From Rugalucina vietnamica (taxonomy: Eukaryota > Mollusca > Bivalvia > Lucinida > Lucinidae), in contig OZ024879.1 of NCBI GenBank assembly GCA_964017185.1, forward strand, positions 39,396,383-39,460,382: a stretch of 64,000 bases of DNA. Reading direction: 5' to 3'. Both the position numbers and the translations under genes were made by a program. The first letter of the stretch is position 1, and every line of letters begins with the position of its first letter. A model generated the notes under the pieces. It worked only from the letters and a program-made list of their open reading frames with translations. It made no database searches and was not told where the DNA came from. Below are positions 11,120 to 21,817 of this stretch, piece by piece.

Positions 11120-11740
11120 AGCTATTCATTTTAGTTGGTTGGGGCCGGAGCTTCTTGTCTGTTGCTTGGCCCACCGGGGTCCAACTGGTGTTTTTCTTTT
11201 GCTCCGGAGTTAGTAGGTTATTCGGCGCCCAGGGATCTCCATCGTCGGGCAGCTTACTCAATCTGTGAGTCCTGGTTTTTGATTCATCAGGATGTTTATC
11301 ATGATTTATTTGTTTGTTCTTGATGATTCATTGACTAGTTAGAGATTCACCACGAGGACCGAAGAACTAACTAAATGTTGTGAACCACTGCAGAAGCTGA
11401 GGGTGAGGTTAGGTACCTGTAAAACCGGTTTAAGCCCGCCAGTAACTTTGTGTTACTGATCGTTCCAAGTCGATACTTCTGTAGTGGTTCTTTTTGTTTT
11501 ATGTCTTGGTGTTTAAAATTTTTTGTGCTGTTGGCGCCTTATGTATGTTTTCATATTTTTAGTTAAGTTAAGGTAACTGAGTGGCCACCTATTGGGAAAA
11601 TAGCTGCTCATTCGGCTTACGATATGTTTCATGGTATAAGTACCTGATTGTTAGTTTGGTTTTTTCCCACCTCGGATTTTGGAGTGGGGATCTTTTTCTG
11701 ATTGCGCCTTTTCCTGATCTTTGCCTACTTGTACCTTTTT
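10075..11740 (+). mobile_element. 5'-truncated Penelope-like element inserted in the Gypsy integrase
   Basis: Sequence from 10075 matches, in opposite orientation, the long PLE copy at 46987-49775. It holds the second half of the reverse transcriptase, the stop at 11119 and the whole 3' tail, ending with GTACCTTTTT at 11731-11740, the same 3' end as every other copy here. The left end is a sharp 5' truncation. The two flanks are the two halves of one integrase gene, which proves the insertion came after the Gypsy element. No clear target duplication could be set. Confidence 0.92.
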
Positions 11741-12799
11741 GTATGATACTTGGTTGTTTTACGTTTCTGGCAGTCTTGGCATGATCGTACATAGTTAGTA
11801 ATGATTGGACCCATACGTTGAAAGAAGTAATGTTCTTTCACCCTGTCCAGTGTGTCTGTAATCCCTGCGTGTCCACTCATTGGGGAGTCATGATATAGTT
11901 GAACTACAGTTTTAACCATCGTATCAGGCAATACAAGCTGATAGTGATCAAGATGTTTTGTACGCTTCGACTTTGCTACACGAGAATGCCACAGAAGTCC
12001 GTAAATCAACGCATAATCACCTGATTCAAGCAAAATTCGTCTTGCCCTTTTCTGACCTTTTGACAAGATGCCACTTTCTAGATATTTGATCAACTCATGT
12101 AACTGAGAATCAAGTCTTTGTAATTCCTTTGTTTTCTCAGGACTAAAATCAAACTTAGTAAATAATTCTACTTTCTTCACCTCGTCCTCAAGAAAACTTG
12201 ATTGTGAAGTTTCACTCTCCAATAAAGAGGACTCATTCGCAGAATTATTACTTTCTTGACTTAACTGCCCTATCGGTGAGTCAGTCTGTCCAGTCTGATC
12301 ATGATCTACAATTACCGAATTGTCACCAGAATGCTGTATCTGGTCGGTCATTTCGTCCGTCTGCAAACTTGTGTTGTTAGGACGTTTGGTGCTCATGGTT
12401 GCCTGTTTACATTTTCTATTTTTCCCTATTAACCTATGCTTTGTCCGCCCTTGGGAGTCAATAATTTCTAAGTCAGCATCATACTCACTATCAGATTGTA
12501 AACCGATCCATGAGTCGCGTGGCAATGTTACGTGATTTACAACCTGTACTCCTTGAACTGTCTGTGTAGGTGAAAGGAATTCCTGAAGTGTGCCACCTCC
12601 AGGTAATTTAATTTCTCCTGTATTTTCAGGTACATATGGGAAATAGGGATCTTTCTCATCTGGACTGGAGAAAGAAGGGTCATGTTGGGTGTGGGCTCTT
12701 GAAAGAGCATCAGGGACGGTCATTACTTCGGCCTTCTTGTACCGTATTTCATAAGTGAATGATTGCAATATCGCCAGCCATCTCTCATAAATTGCTCCT
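11741..12799 (-). pseudogene. Gypsy integrase N-terminal part and RNase H-integrase linker
   Basis: It begins with the DALSR motif that follows RNase H, then a long acidic Ser/Gln-rich linker, then the integrase zinc-binding H2C2 domain (HDSPMSGHAG and SCQDCQKRK). It stops at the PLE junction. The frame is displaced by one base from RNase H at a T5 run (12804-12808). The linker of about 200 residues is unusually long for this position. Confidence 0.85.
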
Positions 12800-13384
12800 T
12801 TAAGATTTTTCTAGAAACAATGGTTTCAAAGCCTGGTGATCACATTCTACAATGAATTTACGGCCCCTCAAGTATGATGCACAGTCAAGAATGCTTGTTA
12901 CCATGCCTAACAATTCTAATTTGGTCGGTCCGTATGATTGTTGCCATTTGGAAAGGGACTTTGAACCAAATCGTACGACGCGCGATACCTCAGAATCATT
13001 CTCAGATGGATGTTTTTGATATAACATGTAACAAATGCCCTTACTTGAACTATCTACAGCAAGATAGAATGGGAGATCATATCGAGGAAATGCCAATGCT
13101 TCAGAATTGAGCAATACTTCTTTAAGTTTTTCAAATGCGGTCTGATGTTGCGCTTGCCACACAAACTTTTCTCCTTGACGTAGCAATTTGTACAATGGGT
13201 TTGCGACTGCACTATACCGAGGAATGTACTTTTTGAACCAATTCATAAGTCCTAGGTAGCGTTTTAGAGCTTTAACATTCTTTGGAACAGGGTACTCTGA
13301 AATGCTTTTCAGTCGGTCAGACGGTGGTTTCATTCCATTCTTAGAAATTTCATGTCCCAAAAAAAACACACTTTCGTTGTGCAA
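12800..13384 (-). pseudogene. Gypsy RT connection and RNase H domain
   Basis: It starts with the connection motif FLGHEIS, then NVKALKRYLGLMNWFKKYIP and FVWQAQHQTAFEKLK. The RNase H core follows, with LAVDSSSKG, TKLELLG and ECDHQALKPL, which supply the D, E and D metal ligands. The frame is separated from the RT frame by a one-base shift in a T5 run (13396-13400) and ends early because of the T5 run at 12804-12808. Confidence 0.9.
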
Positions 13385-13392
13385 AGCTGCAT

Positions 13393-14040
13393 TTATTTTT
13401 GCGAAAATTTGAGTCCTGCTTGGCGCAGCCTATCAAACACTTCTTGCAAATCGCGGATATGTTCATCAAACGTTTCTGAGAGAACGAGAATGTCATCAAG
13501 ATAGCATAGAACACTTTTGTAGGACAATCCAGACAGCAATTTGTCCATAAGAAATCGAAAACTATTTGGACTCGTTTTCAAACCTTGTGGTAAACGTTTA
13601 AATTTATACGTCCCAAAGCAAGTATTGAATGCGGTGAACCGTGAACTGTCGGGTGAAATACCCATTTGAAAATACCTACTGCTGAGGTCAAGGCCACTTA
13701 AGTAATTTGGCGTTTAATGTGTAAAAGATTCCGTCAGTTCCTCAACGCTTGGTATCGCATAGCAAACCTCCTGCGTTTGTGAATTCAAATATCGGAAATC
13801 AACACAAAACCTAAACATAGACAAGCTAGCTACAGGGGTACCTGGTTCGATTCCTGGTTTCGGCTTATTGCGCTTGGACACCCAATACAATTGGACTTGA
13901 GATAGGAATGTCGTCTTCTTCGCTTACAGTTGAGATTATGCCTTGTCGTAACAGTTCGTCCAAATGATGTCTTAACACTTCTCGTTTGTCTGGGGCCAAT
14001 TTATAAGGTCTTTGATGTTTGGGAATGGCTTCAGGTTTTA
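13393..14040 (-). pseudogene. Gypsy reverse transcriptase catalytic region
   Basis: Read leftward from 14040, the fingers part carries PEAIPKHQRPYKLAP. Next come the SSPIVL and FCVDFRYLN motifs, GLDLSSRYFQ (motif A Asp), LPQGLKTSPNSF (motif B) and CYLDDILV (motif C). A frameshift near 14040, another near 13881-13883 and a TAA at about 13713 interrupt it. The stretch from 13665 to 13393 is open. Confidence 0.9.
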
Positions 14041-14640
14041 GATGGATTTGATGTTAACTACACGTGTCAGGCCTAAGTCGAGATTATCAGGTGTAACAAA
14101 CAAATCTCTATTGTCCAACAGTAACTGTGTTATTCTTTCTTGCTCATCCTTGGACCATTCATTCATTTGTAAGTCAAAATTGGACGAAAATTCGTAACTG
14201 CTCTGCTTTTTCCTGTCATTGGTCTGAAAACTGGCTTGAGCACAAGCAGGAGACACACCAGGGGATGATTTTTCAGGCTCAGCGCTATGAATCTGACATG
14301 CTTCAGCAAGTACTTGAAATCGACCAATGGGTTTGCCTTTATGAATAGTAAGAGGATTAGGGGTAGGATTTAAGATTTTAATAGGTACCATTGAATTAGT
14401 AGACACAACCCCTATTGACCTTGCAACAAGCAGTTCCTGTTTATGAACATAAACACTTCCTGAACATATGCCTTGGTAACCCGTTTGGAGATGTTTTGGA
14501 ACTTTACCCCATAATATATATTCAGAATTTGCTGGAATGATAGTGCGTTTCCTTGCCCAAACTTTGCATGTACCAGATGTAACAGACTGATTGGAAAAGT
14601 CAAGCGTCAAACCATGTTTTGTCATGTAGTTGGCCCCCAA
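14038..14640 (-). pseudogene. Gypsy protease-RT linker region
   Basis: This 200-codon frame continues the protease in a different register. It begins GANYMTKHGLTLDF, the usual C-terminal continuation of a retroelement aspartic protease, and leads through a variable segment to the NLDLGLTRV stretch before RT. The register change falls in a C5 run on the plus strand (14634-14638). Confidence 0.75.
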
Positions 14641-14902
14641 AAATTAGAGGATGAGACGTGTCTTCTAAAATGTACACTTCCATTGAGTGTTTCTGATCTT
14701 GAATCTGCCCATAAATTGTTGCGCACCCAGTTATATGAATTTCTTGGTTATTCGCCAAAACAATATTGCCATCTGAAATCGGCAGCAATCTTGATTTGGC
14801 CCTGTCGGACAGAAAATCATATAACTTCTTAGACATCAAATTTATTGATGAGCCTGAATCAAGCATAGCTGAGACATTACAGTTGGGAAACTGTGCATGC
14901 AC
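14600..14902 (-). pseudogene. Gypsy aspartic protease
   Basis: The retropepsin-like domain has the active-site motif AMLDSGSSINLM near residue 12 and a flap region (DGNIVLANNQ). It ends in HPLIFG, matching the usual I-L-G closing motif. It would cleave the Gag-Pol polyprotein as a dimer. It overlaps the next frame at the C5 run. Confidence 0.85.
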
Positions 14903-14990
14903 ATATCACTTACAGTCTCAGAATCCTCACAGTCCACACAAGTAGTCACTGATGTTTGTCTCTCTGGCGATGGGCTTCTGTGCCGCTCGC

Positions 14991-15957
14991 TTACTGACCT
15001 CCCAAGGGAACGCCCCCTCTCATCCTTGGGTTCCTCAAGTTTCCCTGGTTCTGCTTGCAGTCTGTTGAGGTATGTCCAAACTGGGAACATTTATTACATA
15101 AAGCATTTGGGTCTGCTGGTTTCACCTGCCCCCAGTTACACACACGTTTTATGTGTCCCTGTGCTTTGCACGAAAAGCATGATCGTTTCCTACCCTGAAT
15201 CACAGTATTATCCGTTGCACATACTTTAGATTCACCACACTGCACATTTATCAAAGAATCTAGTTTGGAGCACAGAGTTTGAACTGACTTCTCAAGTGCA
15301 CTTATTCTAGAGTCACTGGAGTTTGGAGCTGCAGCTGCCACAGTTACCGTATTATGAGCAGGTAAAGGGGATGCTCTGTACCCATACGCCTCCCCCATCT
15401 TGGCTGATGTCAATGCTGCGTTGATATCGTTAGGGTTCTTGGCTCTCACGAAAAACGCCAGCTGCGATGGTAATCCCTGGATGAATTTTAGGAGAAGTTC
15501 CTGATCGGATTTACCCAGTTTCCTCCCCTTTTCAAGAATGTGGCTATAGTAGTCCTCTATATGCTGTTGTGGTAGAAGGTTCAAATTGGTAAACTGCTGT
15601 TTCAACAAGGAGCACTGGCGTATTGTTTTCCGCACAGTATTTTATTTCAAAGGCAGCCACTAGATTGTCCCAATCTGCCTTTTCGTCAGCATCCAGACAG
15701 CTGTACCATGTCTGGGCTGGGCCACTCAAATGAAGCTGAAAAGCCGCCACTTTGCGTCCCTCGGTATCACTTATTCTTGAAATTTTACAATAGGCTTCAA
15801 AGTCTGATATGAAGCGTTCCGCATCCTCTGTGGGATACCCCGAAAAGTGCCGTAATGGAATCCTGGCACTGGGTTCCTGAGTTTGGCCCCGATCTGGATT
15901 CACAGCGATGTGTTGATTGTCTGTGGTCTCAGATGGTGCCCGTGAAAATGACCACAT
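14991..15957 (-). pseudogene. Gypsy Gag with two CCHC zinc knuckles
   Basis: The N-terminal half (from 15957) shows a capsid-like pattern with LSGPAQTWYSCL and DWDNLVAAFE. The C-terminal half has a short coiled stretch and two zinc knuckles of the CX2CX4HX4C form (CFSCKAQGHIKRVC and CNKCSQFGHTSTDC), which bind genomic RNA. The halves are in different registers, and the switch maps to a T4 run at 15640-15643. The start chosen is the first Met after the primer-binding site. Confidence 0.88.
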
Positions 15958-15995
15958 GATTGTATTTTGCGTATAGTACTGTATAAATTAAGTCC

Positions 15996-16013
15996 AATTA
16001 AGATTCTCCACCA
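15996..16013 (-). promoter_or_regulatory. Primer-binding site of the Gypsy element
   Basis: Directly after the 5' LTR on the minus strand the sequence is TGGTGGAGAATCTTAATT. It opens with TGG, the complement of a tRNA CCA end. I cannot assign the tRNA from memory. Confidence 0.7.
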
Positions 16014-16699
16014 TGTAATATCTCGGGAATTAACTCATAATAAGTCGTTCTACTGTTTAGTTTTACTGTTTTATTTTATAGAATATACTTTTCTATTGTT
16101 CATCCAAAACTAAAACCAAATTCAACTCAAAATAATTATATCAACAATTTTAGATGTTATATTTCCAAAGTTCAGTTTGATGTTAATAACTAATGCAATT
16201 GATGGAACTAAAGCAATGATAGAACTAAAGCATTCAAAGTGATATTCTTACTCTCTTTTATCAACTTTTACAAGCTCTTTCATACCCCATTCATTCCACA
16301 AATAAGGCTATTATACTTCCTTCTTGCACCCACACTTCATACATTAATACAAATATGGTTACTACGCTTCCTCTTCAAACATACTCACCCACATGTATCA
16401 TCCTATAAGGCAAACACACTTCCTAGCATCACATTCACACAGAAGTTATAATTAGAACAATTCTGAAATATCAATCTTCCTGCTTTACATATATGGACGA
16501 AGAGTTTCCTGTTTAAACCACAAAAACATGTGATACATTTCAAGAGTAAATGAAAATCAGATTAGAATCAAGTATTGCATATCCTGTGAAGGAGTATGGG
16601 GGAGAGTGAGAACAAATGTTAAAGATTAAACCACAGGTAAATGATAGAAATTAAGTATTTAAAAAAAACAATATAACAATATATTGCCAATATATTACA
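16014..16699 (-). repeat. 5' LTR of the Gypsy element
   Basis: This is the counterpart of 6932-7619. It would hold promoter and polyadenylation signals for the element. Followed on the right by the TAAT target duplication. Confidence 0.93.
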
Positions 16700-17129
16700 T
16701 AATAAAAAAAAACTTTCCGGTATTTTATCCCGAAAATGGCCGCTCCATTGACAGTTTCATGCAATGGGGATTCCCAAATAAATGCTTGTATAAAAACGAA
16801 AACGAAAGCAAACGTCATGAAATTTGCCAAAATGAGGCTTAGAGGTTCCTCAAGGGACATATGTAAAAAGAAATCCGGAAATTTTTTATTGTCTGCTTCA
16901 CAATTTCTTCAGTAATTTATTTGCAATCTTACGGGGCGTTACAATAAAAAAACGTTAGAGTGCTTCTGACTTCTTCAGGTGAATTAGAAGGCATCGGCCA
17001 TCATACTTTTGAGAGAGCAAAAGGGTATTTTATAGAACAGTCGCGCTTTACGGCGATATTTCCCTAAACAGACCCCCTAAAGATGATTTGCAAGAGTAAA
17101 ATTAGCGGCAGATCCGAATTTTCCGCATG

Positions 17130-17489
17130 AAAAGGTACAAGTAGGCAAAGATCAGGAAAAGGCGCAATCAGAAAGAGATTCCCAGTCCAAAAACCGAGGT
17201 GGGAAAAAAACAAACTAACAATCAGGCACTTATACCATGAAACATATCGTAAGCCGAATGAGCAGCTATTTTCCCAATAGGTGGCCACTCAGTTACCTTA
17301 ACCTAATTAAAAATATGAAAACATACATGAGGCGCCAACAGCACAAAAAAAAATTAACACCAAGACATAAAACAAAAAGAACCACCACAGAAGTATCGCC
17401 TTGGAACGATCAGTAACACAAAGTTACTGGCGGGCTTAAACCGATTTTACAGGATCCTAACCTCGCCCTCAGCCTCCGCAGTGGTTCAT
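17130..17489 (-). mobile_element. PLE 3' tail copy, 5'-truncated
   Basis: It matches the 3' untranslated tail of the PLE at 46987 onward. It starts with the shared terminus AAAAGGTACAAGTAGGCAAA and ends at GTGGTTCAT, before any coding part. Shared 3' ends with variable 5' ends are the signature of target-primed reverse transcription. Confidence 0.88.
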
Positions 17490-17847
17490 TTATACACAGA
17501 TATAAACATGGAATAAGGTAAATTATGATAAGAAAATATATGATATAGGTACCAACATGTAACATGAAACATTCATTTCTGGTTGGCGAGAAAAAAGCGC
17601 AAATATTCTATATCGTTTATTTATTGATTTGCAAGTGTACCCGGCTTGACAGCTATAAATAATATTTGATTTAGTTAATTCAATGACTTCTTTACGATTT
17701 GACGCTTCGATTTTCTTGTTTCCTCAGGTATTCGGCACATAATTAGCTGTATACAGTGCCAATATAAAAGACTCCGTTTGGATGGAAACTGGTGCCCGTG
17801 ATTCCGCTGAAAAAATACAACTTTTTTATATATTTTAAGTGTGCTAA

Positions 17848-17903
17848 TAGCTTCTGATGAGGCTGTTTCCTACGTGGGACAAACACAGCCTAATCAGAAG
17901 CTA
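17848..17903. repeat. Hairpin with 21-23 nt arms
   Basis: TAGCTTCTGATGAGGCTGTTT at 17848-17868 is nearly the reverse complement of 17881-17903, leaving a 12-base loop. There is no coding context. Confidence 0.7.
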
Positions 17904-18979
17904 ATAAACATTCTTAATTCCTAATAGTGAATAATGGTTTTAGAAAAAACTTTCAAAAGTACATGCTGTTTAGTTATTAATTGTTGTAGAAATGCTGTTA
18001 TCCGTGTATATTTTGAAATTTAAACATTCACTTTCACCAGTTTGAACAATTTGGTCATCCACCACTCTCAACAGTCTGAATTTTATGATCCACATAAACA
18101 GGTATATTGTCAAAATCGAGAGTATTTGCAGTTATCAATGATGTGACAGTGCTAAGCTGTTCTGTTTGATGTACTTGTTAAATAATCTTGACAATATATC
18201 TTTCAAGTAATCAACATGATTTTATGACAGGGAATTCCCATAGAGGGTGTTGTAGGAATTTGCAATAAACTTTATAAATAACTGGTATATATTTTAAAAA
18301 CATACATGAGGCACTAGTGGTGGTGCATTTTTGCTCCAGGTAAAACTTTGTTTATTGGATTTTTATAATATGCATGTAACTCAATAAAGATATATTAGCT
18401 AATGGGTAAGATTGATCATATCTCGGCTAAGGTGAGCCAAAACGGAGGTAACGTCCCGACATGACCATATCTTTTGACTGTGACCACAAACCACAATTCA
18501 AACAATGAATCATATTCCACTAAATTCTCTATCCTTCTTTACAAAGACATGACAGAATATATGCTATAAAATGTATGCATTCATAAGCGTCATAACAAAA
18601 TCCTCGAGTTATTACTTATATCAGTTCATAACCTTACAAAACGAAGTAGTACCTAATAAGGGCTATGTACACGTTTATATTACTATACTAAAGTGTCGAA
18701 GTTATATCAATGCAAACTTTTGCATTCATGTATTCCAAAGCCTATTGAGACAAAATTGACTGACTATAACTCAATGTTGTTGGTATGTTTTAAGCCCTCG
18801 GGGGAAATAACGTTTGCATTTTGATTGTAGTCATCACGCCCGGAAAATCTTGATCTGCTCTGGTCGATACAGAAAATGTTTTATCGACCTTTTTCATCGT
18901 GATACTGCCCTTGTTCGCAATCTGGACAACTGCTCTGCGCTTTATCAGATTGATATGTTCCCACTGTGCATGGTTAAGT
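17904..18979. other. No gene seen
   Basis: AT-rich sequence with short open frames only; nothing recognisable on either strand. Confidence 0.5.
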
Positions 18980-19490
18980 CATGTGTTCGTCCCTCCGGTT
19001 CAGCACGACTACACACGGTCACCACGTAGTCTGTCCTTGTGTTTTTTTAATAGTGTTCAATTGCATTGTATCTTCTTCCCACTCAAGCAAACTTCCAGTA
19101 CGCATCTTCGTGTAAAGATGTACTTCAATTCTTCGATCTACAACTTTCACAATAAACTCGTCTAATTCCCTATCTTAAAGCAAATGGTTTTTCGTCCGTC
19201 CGTTTTAGCACAACTCAACACGATCACCTCGCAATTGTTCTTTCAGGTGTTCTATAAGTTGTTCAATTGCATTGCATCTTCTAACAACTCCAAGAATCTT
19301 CTAGTTCACATCTGTGTATAAAGATGTACTGGAATTCTTTGATCTACAATTTTAATTACAGTAAAAGCATTTAACTTCCGATCTTAGAACACACGATTTT
19401 TCGTCCATCCGTTTAGCACAACTCAACGATCACCTCGTAATTTTTCTTTCAGGTCTTCTTGAAATTGTTCAGTTGCATTACACTACATAG
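18980..19490. repeat. Diverged tandem repeat, period about 206 bp, 2.5 copies
   Basis: The block beginning TTCGTCC and running through the TTCAATTGCATT and AAGATGTACT words recurs at about 18988, 19193 and 19400. Copies are clearly related but diverged. Confidence 0.75.
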
Positions 19491-19549
19491 TCGCCACTTT
19501 GAAGTCATTTCAGGAAGTGGTTTTCAAGTGGGTATTGACATCATCGTCA

Positions 19550-19930
19550 CGCGACGATGAGTCACGCGGTGAGTCATAAAGTGGTCAAGTACCGACGCCA
19601 CGTCGGAGCCAATCAACGTCGGGCGTCGTTTGAGTCATCGACATCGCGCGACCGTGAGTCATACCCTTCCCACGCCACTTTAGAATAACGGTTATTGTGA
19701 AAACGTCCAATGAAAATTGACGCTAGTGGTAGCCATTCGCACGAGATTAATATGACTCACCAACGTTAAGTACCTGAGCCACTTGAAAGGATACAACCTG
19801 TATATAAGAAGAGGCGCCCGCCCAGTACAGCATTGGTCGCCATTGTTTATCAGACAAGGAGACTCACGACTGAACATTGTAATTTTGTGTTCGTTATTTT
19901 TGTTTGAAAGGAATAAGATAGAACCGGGTA
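19550..19930 (+). promoter_or_regulatory. Promoter-like block: AP-1/CRE-like sites, TATA box, candidate first exon
   Basis: Six TGAGTCA-type words (both orientations) lie between 19555 and 19866 in a locally CpG-rich stretch. A TATATAAG at about 19800 follows, and about 30 bases on a CAGCATT initiator-like word. At about 19925 the sequence CCGGGTAAGCC could be a splice donor. A family of stress-type bZIP factors binds such sites. No downstream coding exon was recognised, so this could also be the promoter of an unrecognised mobile element. Confidence 0.4.
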
Positions 19931-20340
19931 AGCCTTTTTACTTGATAGGTGCTAAGTATTCTCCGTCCCCTGAATTATGCGTTATTACGAGCGAGAGAGA
20001 ATTAAAATCAACCATACTCATAGTTTACTGTTTGATCTGAATATCAATATATCTATAAAATGAATAATTGATGGCTCTAATTATTTTTCCTTCAAAACGA
20101 AAAAAAAACCTCTTAACTTTTAATAATTCTGATTTTACACTCATGCCTGAATGTAGTTAGCATGCAGTGTATTCTAGGACATTTTATGCAACATCGACAC
20201 ACATTTGTTTTAATTTGTATTAAACTGTCACGAATTATTTTATTCAAGAATTTCTTCTAATTTTCTATCTGTTTCTCCATTTTCATAATTTCGTTTTTGG
20301 CTTCTTTCTGATACGATATAAAAATGAACTAAATTTTTAA

Positions 20341-20385
20341 GGGAGGGAAGGGGTGGGGGTTGGTCGGTTTGGGTGGGGTATGGTA
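20341..20385 (+). repeat. G-rich tract able to form a G-quadruplex
   Basis: At least four runs of three or more G occur within 20 bases (GGGAGGGAAGGGGTGGGGG), and further G runs follow. This fits the usual G-quadruplex pattern. Confidence 0.7.
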
Positions 20386-20779
20386 GGATCTGTGTGATTA
20401 CCTGCCAAAATTATTAATATTTTTCGGAATTAGCATTTTAGGTAGTTAATTATTGGTAATCCTTATCTGTGAGATTACCAATGTCAAAATGAGCTTAAGC
20501 TGTACTGAAGAAACAAAATATGTACAGAATTATTATAATATAAGATATTCTAATGCAACTGTTTAACTATTGAGATTCTCGAAAACCACGTTTTTTACCG
20601 TAATAGAAAATAAAAAAAAAGTATTGAAATCCAAATGATTTTTTCGAGTTGAACGCTTTTGAGAAACCGATACTTTCATTGTGAATGGTCTGAAAATAAA
20701 AATAAAGATAAAAAAATGTCCTTTAACAGGCGATCTATCATATACTGTGATAGATATGTTTGCCACATTTTCTTCAAAA

Positions 20780-20900
20780 CGTTGCTCTGCATCCCTCTGT
20801 GTCATGTGTTCAACAGATTGAAAATAATTTGAGTGGTTGTTGCTTTGCATCCCTCTGCGTCAGGTGTCCAACAGATAGATCATTATTTGAGGGTGTATCA
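20780..20900. repeat. 58-bp tandem duplication
   Basis: The block with TGCATCCCTCTG...CAACAGAT is present twice in succession, with a few differences. A separate 24-base duplication (TTTTTACATAGTCTAGATG) lies at 21160-21205. Confidence 0.7.
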
Positions 20901-21605
20901 AAAATGTTCTATACAATTATCGATGTCTGTATGCACAAGAGGTTTAGATCTTTTAGTTGTTCCTTTATGTTATAGTGGCACCGGCTTCCCTCAAGCACCA
21001 ATTATGAACTAGACAGAATATTTCCGTCTGTATTCCGTTAGACCTCTCCATACCGACGGAAATGACATGTATTGAGCCCTTGGTCGAAAAGGAAAAATCA
21101 TCGAAGACGCCAAATAAATTGAAAATTATGTTATATCTTTTCTGACTGATAGGACTTAGTTTTTACATAGTCTAGATGTAAGTTTTTACATAGTCTAGAT
21201 GGAAAGATACGCAGACTCATAAAATACATCATGTTTTCTGTGGAAAATATCACATGCGTCTATAAATAGATAAGGGGAGACTACTGAAGAATATAGGACA
21301 CTAAGTAGAAAATTGATTGCTTTTTGCAAATTTATTGGAATTCTGCAGGCTTACCAGATGTTTATAAAAAGATTTTTGCATTTTCTAACGAAGCATAAGA
21401 AAAATGTTAATAATTCTCACCAAATAAAGCAGCTATAAGCTTCTTACGAAATCTATAATCTGTTCAACCATAGTTTGAAGGCAACTAATGCTAAGCTGTC
21501 ACGAGAGAGGAGCGAGGTCACGAAGTGTAGCGGAGTGCAGGTTAGCCAGCTGATCTAATTATGAACCAGACAGCTTCATTGGGCACTGTACAACATAAAT
21601 TTTAC

Positions 21606-21817
21606 CAGAAAACGAATGTGCGGCCAGTCCGCAAACTGTTATCCGCATTTTGGTCTCGGATTTTCACATTCAGTAGTTTCGTTCCATCACTCGTTTCTGG
21701 TTCCGAAATACTCACAATCTTGCCAGCCACATTGACCTTTTCTGCAAGAAGGCTTTCCATGTCCTCTAGTAGTGTAAGATTTAGAGGGCACTGTTCAGCA
21801 GGTCCCACCTCTTTTTT
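21606..21817 (-). CDS. Candidate exon of an OB-fold (RPA-like) protein, N-terminal part
   Basis: On the minus strand the 212-base segment is bounded by an acceptor (AACAG before 21817) and a donor (TTTTCTG|GTAAAAT at 21606/21605). It is open in one frame for 70 codons. The peptide contains EKVNVAGKIVSISEPETSDG and KLLNVKIRD, a beta-strand pattern typical of single-strand-DNA-binding OB folds of the replication protein A type, ending RTFVFW. No following exon was recognised to the left. It is related in style to the OB/zinc exons at 28966-29256 and 32268-32454 and may be a neighbouring paralog or a relic. Confidence 0.5.

Larger units (their letters stand above)
6932..16699 (-). mobile_element. 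Complete Ty3/Gypsy LTR retrotransposon, chromodomain type, with nested insertions
   Basis: The element is 9,768 bp in minus orientation. It has two LTRs of 688 and 686 bp, each starting TGTAATAT and ending ATATTACA, a target duplication TAAT (6928-6931 and 16700-16703), a primer-binding site next to the 5' LTR and a polypurine tract next to the 3' LTR. In sense order it encodes Gag with two zinc knuckles, aspartic protease, reverse transcriptase, RNase H, a DD35E integrase and a C-terminal chromodomain-like module. A PLE (10075-11740) splits the integrase and a MITE (8248-8482) sits between integrase and 3' LTR. Many single-base frameshifts and a few stops break the polyprotein. The two LTRs differ at about ten sites plus small indels, which points to a fairly recent insertion. 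Confidence 0.95.

Noticed and set aside
11071-11323. Plus-strand frames after the PLE stop, also seen at 47404-47656
   Set aside because: They lie in the PLE 3' tail, overlap the stop region, and recur only because the tail is repeated.
10060-11760. Target-site duplication of the PLE inside the Gypsy integrase
   Set aside because: GTATG occurs on both sides but not at matching distances from the ends; without an empty site I cannot claim a duplication.
17848-17903. Hairpin with CTGATGAG considered as a hammerhead ribozyme
   Set aside because: The required CGAAA after stem II is absent; only a plain hairpin is supported.
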